Assembly: GCA_902600395.1 (NCBI GenBank)
Contig: CACKJL010000002.1
Span: forward strand, 1 to 45,136
Source of the DNA: an uncultured Prochlorococcus sp.
GTDB taxonomy: Bacteria; Cyanobacteriota; Cyanobacteriia; PCC-6307; Cyanobiaceae
DNA length: 45,136 nucleotides
Direction: 5' to 3'
Every line of letters begins with the position of its first letter. Within the stretch, counting starts at the first letter, position 1. Position numbers and translations under genes: made by a program. Shown one piece after another: positions 39,668 to 45,136 of this stretch. The notes beneath the pieces are model-generated. The model did no database searches and was not told the origin of the DNA. It saw only the letters and a list, made by a program, of their open reading frames with translations.

Positions 39668-40942
39668 TTGAAACCTTACATTTCAAAAGAATTAGGACAA
39701 ATATCTTTTTATTTAGGTGGATTTTTTCTTGTATCTGCTTTACCCATTAGTGCTTTATTTTTTTTGGTTTCTATCTTCATTGCCTTTTTTAATAAAAATA
39801 ATATCCAATATAACGATAAGTATAATTTAATTATTTTTATAACCGCTTTATTGATGATTTTAAAAAATTTATTTTTCAACTTACCTATAAATTTTTTAGA
39901 TCAAAATATTAGAGCAAATATGTGGTTAGACCTACTAAATTGGATTCCATTTTTTCTTATATTTATCTCATTTCAACTATATTTAAAAAATACAACTCAA
40001 AGAATAAATTTTTCAAGGTTCATAATTGCAGGATCAATTCCATTATTTATTTCTTGCATTTTACAATCTTGGTTTAAATTATATGGACCATTTGAAACCC
40101 TAAATGGATTAATAATTTGGTTTCAGAAGCCTGTAGAAGAAAATCACTATGGTATAACAGGACTTTTTAATAACCAAAATTATACTGGATTATGGCTTAC
40201 TGCCATCCTCCCATTTTTAATTGCAGAAATAAAGTTTACTAAATTCAAATTATTTATATATTTTTTACTTTTTTGTGACGTCTATTTGTTGTTCTTAACT
40301 ACATCTAAAAATGCCTTTTTGGGTTTGTTGTTAATAATGATAATGTTGTATGGATTAAGATCTAAGATATTTAAAATAATTTCTATAATCTTTTGTTCTT
40401 GTTTCTTAGTTTTAAAAATTTTTGATAATATTGATTTTCAAACAATAAATTTCATACCCTTTCAAATCTATGATGAAATTCTATCATTTAACTTTTTCAA
40501 CTCTTCTAGATTTGAAATTATAAAAATAACTTCATCATTAGTTTCTAAAAGACCTATATGGGGATGGGGTAAATCTTTGTATCCTAATTTATTTATTTCA
40601 AATGGAGGAAATTATAATATTGAGCACTCGCATTCAATGCCTTTGGAAATCGCTTTTAACTATGGGATACCTGTATCACTTTTACTTTTAAGCTTAACAA
40701 CGTTACTTATAATAAAATCCTGGATAAAAATTAATCATTTTAAAATAAAAGATAATACTGATTTTTTTAATAAATGTTGGATATTATCATTAATTACAAT
40801 AGGAGTAAGCCACTTGAATGACATAACTTATTATGACGGGAAAATAAGTCTCTTAGCCTGGATACTTCTAACTGGATCTAAATGCATCATTAATAATTAT
40901 AAGGATGATATAAGATTTGAAAAAGAATCTAAAATAGTTTAA
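39668..40942 (+). CDS. Wzy/O-antigen ligase-like membrane protein
   Basis: About 10 TM helices; GLFNNQNYTGLWLTAILPFL ... SKRPIWGWGKSLYPNLF ... EHSHSMPLEIAFNYGIP; TTG start. Confidence 0.88.
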   Translation: MKPYISKELGQISFYLGGFFLVSALPISALFFLVSIFIAFFNKNNIQYNDKYNLIIFITALLMILKNLFFNLPINFLDQNIRANMWLDLLNWIPFFLIFISFQLYLKNTTQRINFSRFIIAGSIPLFISCILQSWFKLYGPFETLNGLIIWFQKPVEENHYGITGLFNNQNYTGLWLTAILPFLIAEIKFTKFKLFIYFLLFCDVYLLFLTTSKNAFLGLLLIMIMLYGLRSKIFKIISIIFCSCFLVLKIFDNIDFQTINFIPFQIYDEILSFNFFNSSRFEIIKITSSLVSKRPIWGWGKSLYPNLFISNGGNYNIEHSHSMPLEIAFNYGIPVSLLLLSLTTLLIIKSWIKINHFKIKDNTDFFNKCWILSLITIGVSHLNDITYYDGKISLLAWILLTGSKCIINNYKDDIRFEKESKIV

Positions 40943-40968
40943 GTTTCTAAGAAAATAAAATTAATTAT

Positions 40969-41778
40969 ATGATAATTGTTAGTGTAATAGTTCCTTTTTA
41001 TAATTCATCAAGGACTATAAAATCTACATTAAATTCTATTATCAAGCAAAGTTTTAAAGATTTTGAGTGCATAATTATTAATGATGACTCAAATGATAAT
41101 TCTTTAGAAATAGTTGAAAATTTTATTGCTCATGATGAAAGATTTAAAGTTTTTAATCAGAGAAAGAAGGGAGTTGTAGCAGCAAGAAATTTAGGTATAA
41201 AAAAAAGTAAAGGTAGATTCATTACTTTTCTTGATGCTGATGATTTGTGGCATAAAGATTTCCTCAAAGAATCAATTACTTTCAGAAATAAATTTAATTA
41301 CCCTTTAGCAATTACTCATACTTCTTATATAAGATTTTCGCAAAATAAAGAAACAATTAATTTGTTTGAAATTAATCCACCAAAAAAAATTTGCTATAAA
41401 AACATTTTGAGAAAAAACTTGATCCCTTTACTTACAGTAATGATTGATAGAGAAGTTATTCAAGAGATAAAATTTAAGGAATTAAGACCTGAAGACTATA
41501 AACTTTGGATTGATTTAATTTATATTAAAAGAAATGAATCTACATTAATAGATAAGAAATTAGCATTTTACAGAATCTCAGATTACCAGAGATCAAAAAA
41601 TAAAATAAAATCTCTTTTTAGAATGTATAATTTTTTTCTTAAATTGCCTAATACTAGTTATTTAAAAAGAAAATTAAACATTTTTAAATGGATATTTTTT
41701 AACATTCTTCAAAGGTTGTTAATAAAAAAATTGTATAGAAAAGATTATATAGAATATATTAAATTTTTAAGTCAATAA
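40969..41778 (+). CDS. GT2 family glycosyltransferase
   Basis: VSVIVPFYNSSRTIKSTLNSIIKQSFKDFECIIINDDSNDNS ... FLDADDLWH. Confidence 0.95.
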   Translation: MIIVSVIVPFYNSSRTIKSTLNSIIKQSFKDFECIIINDDSNDNSLEIVENFIAHDERFKVFNQRKKGVVAARNLGIKKSKGRFITFLDADDLWHKDFLKESITFRNKFNYPLAITHTSYIRFSQNKETINLFEINPPKKICYKNILRKNLIPLLTVMIDREVIQEIKFKELRPEDYKLWIDLIYIKRNESTLIDKKLAFYRISDYQRSKNKIKSLFRMYNFFLKLPNTSYLKRKLNIFKWIFFNILQRLLIKKLYRKDYIEYIKFLSQ

Positions 41779-43172
41779 ATAGGATCACTCCCTTTTGCTG
41801 TGAAGACAACTTTAATAGTTTTGATAAAAATTAAAAAGTCAATAAATAATGATTGATTAAATATATAATAAAGGTCATAACTTAGTTTTAACTTTACACC
41901 TTCAATACTCGCGGCATAATTTGCATTTACCTGTGCCCAGCCACTTAAACCCGGTTTTACTAAATATCTAAGCTCATAATTATCTATATTTGTCTTCAAA
42001 TTAACTTCTAATTCTGGCCTTTCTGGTCTTGGACCAATAAGACTCATATCTCCTTTGAGAACGCATATTAGTTGTGGTATTTCATCAATTCTTGTCTTTC
42101 TTAAGAACTTACCTATAAAGGTTATACGCCTATCATTAATTGATACCCATCTTGGTCCAGTTTTTTTTTCAGCATTAAGAATCATAGTTCTAAGTTTATA
42201 AATATAAAATTCCTTCCCATCCTTACCAACCCTTTTTTGTTGATAAATAATTGATCCTCTATCATTTATCCAAATTAATATTCCAGATATTAACAAAATT
42301 GGTGAGCTTAAAAAAAGTAAAGAAATTGAGAAAAAAATATCTCCAAATCTTTTTAATCTATTATGAAAAGTATTTTGTTTGATCAAATTATATTTCTTTA
42401 TGAACTTCTCAAAATTGATATATTCATAGGGGATCCTGTTTAAATTTTTTTCAAGCCAATCATCTAATAAATATAAATTCATCTTAAGTCTTGAACTTTG
42501 AGTAATCAAATATTTATAATCCGAATCATTAATTATTTTTTTACTAAATAATATCCCATTAAAATCACTGTCTAAATTAGATTTTGAGTTAATCAATTTA
42601 ATATTATAAGATAGTTCTGAATTTTTATTTTCTAATATTTTTTTCAAATTTTCATATTCAGATAAAGATCCATAAAAGAATAAATTATTATGGGTTTTAT
42701 TAAATTTTTTAAAATTTCTTTTAATTTTTATTGAAGAAAGTGTCGATAGAATAAATGAGAGAATTAAAAATGGCAATTTTCTCATATAAAGTAGATTATT
42801 CTCTTGATTTTCATATAATAAATTTATAATAATTAAATATGTAATAATAAGAATGAATATATAAATCAAGTCTTTAATTATAACTTTCTTAGTTATCTTC
42901 GATCCATAAATATTTTGAATTTTATATCTTCCAAAAATATAACTAAGACTTGAATAAAAAATAAATATTATAAAAGCTTCTTTAAACTCTATAAAATAAA
43001 AATTATATGCAATATTTGTAATAATTAATGAAGTAAAAATACCAATAAAATCATAAAAAAGTAATGTAGCAATTAATTTTCTTGATTTTAACCAACTATA
43101 TTTATTTAATATATTAAAAATAGAAATCATCTCTATATAACTATAAAATTTAAATTTGAGTATTTTTTTCAA
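41772..43172 (-). CDS. Polyprenyl-phosphate sugar-1-phosphate transferase (WcaJ/WbaP-like)
   Basis: KRFGDIFFSISLLFLSSPILLISGILIWINDRGSIIYQQKRVGKDGKEFYIYKLRTM ... SLIGPRPERPE. Confidence 0.93.
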   Translation of the reverse strand: MKKILKFKFYSYIEMISIFNILNKYSWLKSRKLIATLLFYDFIGIFTSLIITNIAYNFYFIEFKEAFIIFIFYSSLSYIFGRYKIQNIYGSKITKKVIIKDLIYIFILIITYLIIINLLYENQENNLLYMRKLPFLILSFILSTLSSIKIKRNFKKFNKTHNNLFFYGSLSEYENLKKILENKNSELSYNIKLINSKSNLDSDFNGILFSKKIINDSDYKYLITQSSRLKMNLYLLDDWLEKNLNRIPYEYINFEKFIKKYNLIKQNTFHNRLKRFGDIFFSISLLFLSSPILLISGILIWINDRGSIIYQQKRVGKDGKEFYIYKLRTMILNAEKKTGPRWVSINDRRITFIGKFLRKTRIDEIPQLICVLKGDMSLIGPRPERPELEVNLKTNIDNYELRYLVKPGLSGWAQVNANYAASIEGVKLKLSYDLYYIFNQSLFIDFLIFIKTIKVVFTAKGSDPIY

Positions 43173-44175
43173 TAATGTAATTCAATACCAAGTTTCCACC
43201 AAATCCTTCTTTAAAATATGCAATATTTTTTTCTTTATTTGTAGCTAATTTATTAAATTTATATTCATAAGTTGAACCAATATTAAAGAGATGATCTCCC
43301 CTTCTCTTGCTTTCCAATATTGCTTTCCAAATGATTGCATGACTTAAAGGTTTATCAAATAAATCTCTTCTAGATGCAGATGACCCATAATAGCAAATTT
43401 TATCTGGACATAAAAAATATGCTGCAGAAACCAATTCTTGATCAAGTCTTGCGGTTATACAAAAAGCCAAATCAAGGGAAATAGCTTCAAACTGCTTCTT
43501 CCAAGTATCAATAGATCTTGTTTCTTTTCTAGCCTCTTTTATATGCAAATCTCTAAATTCTTCAATTATATTCCATTTTATATTTGATTTATCATGAATC
43601 TCAATTTCCATTGAATTCAATCCCCAATTTATTAAAGAATGATAGCTTTTCCTAATCGCTCTCTTTAAATCATCTTTACTCTGAGAAAGGTCTATAATTC
43701 TAGTAGTAGATGGGTTTAATCGAGAATTAGTTTGAGATAATAAAAATTCGCAAAGAATAGGAATTTTACTGTATAAATCAGGTCCTTTTACTTGAATCTT
43801 ATCTAAGGGCAGTTTTAATAAATCTCGAAAAAAAGATTTAATCTGCTTCTTTTGGCTTAAAGATATATTATTTAAATCAATCGCTAAACATGGCAATTCA
43901 AATAAATTAAGTTCAGATTGTAATCCTTTTGAAAATTTTGCTCCTAAAAAAGATGAATATGGAACATCATTATATGTAAAAATACAAGAAAAATCTTCTA
44001 CTTCATATCCCGAATCAACTGCTCTAATAAAATAATAATCTAATATTGCAGGATGATAAATATATCCTATATTAGGTTGTTGTAATTTTAAAAACTCAAA
44101 AAGTTTCCAAAAATTTTTGTAATCATTTCTTTTATATATAATTTTATATCCACTATTCATGACTTGTAATTCCAA
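43150..44175 (-). CDS. GNAT/FemAB-like (Acetyltransf_6) acyltransferase
   Basis: ACLDQELVSAAYFL-type core: FCITARLDQELVSAAYFLCPDKICYYGSSASRRDLFDKPLSHAIIWKAI. Confidence 0.8.
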   Translation of the reverse strand: MELQVMNSGYKIIYKRNDYKNFWKLFEFLKLQQPNIGYIYHPAILDYYFIRAVDSGYEVEDFSCIFTYNDVPYSSFLGAKFSKGLQSELNLFELPCLAIDLNNISLSQKKQIKSFFRDLLKLPLDKIQVKGPDLYSKIPILCEFLLSQTNSRLNPSTTRIIDLSQSKDDLKRAIRKSYHSLINWGLNSMEIEIHDKSNIKWNIIEEFRDLHIKEARKETRSIDTWKKQFEAISLDLAFCITARLDQELVSAAYFLCPDKICYYGSSASRRDLFDKPLSHAIIWKAILESKRRGDHLFNIGSTYEYKFNKLATNKEKNIAYFKEGFGGNLVLNYIIEKNTQI

Positions 44176-44202
44176 AATAAAATAAAAAATATTTTTCTTA
44201 AT

Positions 44203-45136
44203 TTAATCATTTCTTTTATTTTCCCTTATTAAATTATTTATCTGATTTATAGTATTTTCCCATTTAAATATTGATCTAAAGTAATTTATATTTTTAAGCG
44301 ACATTCTTTTATTTGTAAGCTTTAATTCATTTTTAATAAATGGAGGGTTCAATGTTTTTGAATAATTTAATTTAAAAACAGGAGACTCTTGCATAAAATC
44401 AATAAATGGAATTATTGGTGAGGTATTTGGCAAAATAACATTGCAACCCATACATAAAGATTCAATATAACTTAAACCATAAGCTTCCCAATCGAAACAA
44501 TTAAAAGAATAAAGTGATTTTGATAAAACTTCAGCAACATTATTATCATCTAATTTAATAAATGTTTTTATTGAACAATCATAATCTTCTTTAATAGATT
44601 TTTGAATAAACTTAAGATGCTTATTTAAATTTGGAACAATAAATGCAAAGCTTAAATTTTTAGTTTCAGATACAATTTGTTGATTTTTAAAAAGATGTAT
44701 TATTTCTCTTATTTTTGATATCTGTAATTTTTGAGAATTTGGTCTTCCTAAAAATACTAGATGATATTTATAACTATTACTTTTAATAGGAAATTTTATA
44801 TACTCTTCATTCACACCCCATGGCACAGTTTCTACTTTTTTAGAAAACGCAATTGAATTTACCAGAGTAGAAGTAGGTGAAGGAGATATGCAAAGAACCC
44901 ATTTATAAAATTTCAATAAAAATTTTATTGTAAACTCATAAATAATTTTTTTAAACATCCTTTTAGGACTCGAAATACCTTCATATATATAAAATCCATG
45001 CGTAAAAAAAACGTGCTTTGCTTTGCCAATAAATAAAGGAGAAAAAATAAGCGATAGTCCTGAAAAGAAAACAATCTTAGTAATTGAATTTGATTTATCT
45101 CTTAATAAATAATTTATATATTCTTTAATAGAATCT
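44203..45136 (-). CDS. GT4-like glycosyltransferase, N-terminus beyond window edge
   Basis: ORF-track start (44958) is internal; frame stays open to the window end (TKIVFFSGLSLIFSPLFIGKAKHVFFTHGFYIYEGISSPKRMFKK). Confidence 0.8.
   Translation of the reverse strand, partial: DSIKEYINYLLRDKSNSITKIVFFSGLSLIFSPLFIGKAKHVFFTHGFYIYEGISSPKRMFKKIIYEFTIKFLLKFYKWVLCISPSPTSTLVNSIAFSKKVETVPWGVNEEYIKFPIKSNSYKYHLVFLGRPNSQKLQISKIREIIHLFKNQQIVSETKNLSFAFIVPNLNKHLKFIQKSIKEDYDCSIKTFIKLDDNNVAEVLSKSLYSFNCFDWEAYGLSYIESLCMGCNVILPNTSPIIPFIDFMQESPVFKLNYSKTLNPPFIKNELKLTNKRMSLKNINYFRSIFKWENTINQINNLIRENKRND

Overview
AT-rich cyanobacterial window that looks like a high-light-adapted Prochlorococcus (IsiA/Pcb-type antenna, flavodoxin, Som-type porin, ycf46, rpmH-rnpA-yidC block); taxonomy is inferred from protein content only. 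About 1-9 kb holds iron-related genes: a partial FutA/IdiA-type iron-binding protein, a PKHD hydroxylase, a porin, an IsiA-like Pcb antenna and flavodoxin. About 9-28 kb is mostly core housekeeping: SppA, chorismate mutase, rpmH-rnpA-yidC-ycf46-serS-rseP-rpsN-pnp, cysQ and rsmI. About 29-45 kb is a very AT-rich surface-glycan island: ABC flippase, CMP-sugar synthetase, VOC protein, AAC(3)-like acyltransferase, FkbH-like HAD protein, ACP, DUF4910-like peptidase, Capsule_synth-like protein, Wzy-like polymerase, glycosyltransferases and a polyprenyl-phosphate sugar transferase, with one intact tRNA-Arg(UCU). The most notable signal is that the junction between a CMP-sugar synthetase gene and a Capsule_synth-like gene occurs twice (about 32.05-32.22 kb and 37.73-37.96 kb). 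One copy keeps the intact synthetase and a truncated capsule gene; the other keeps a decayed synthetase tail and the intact capsule gene. Between them lies a roughly 5.5 kb VOC/AAC(3)/FkbH/ACP/DUF4910 cassette with a tRNA-like remnant and a strong hairpin at its right end. Other points of interest are a possible non-canonical start or frameshift in an AEC permease, a perfect palindrome between the iron genes, a small secreted two-Cys peptide, and two small CDSs missing from the supplied ORF track.
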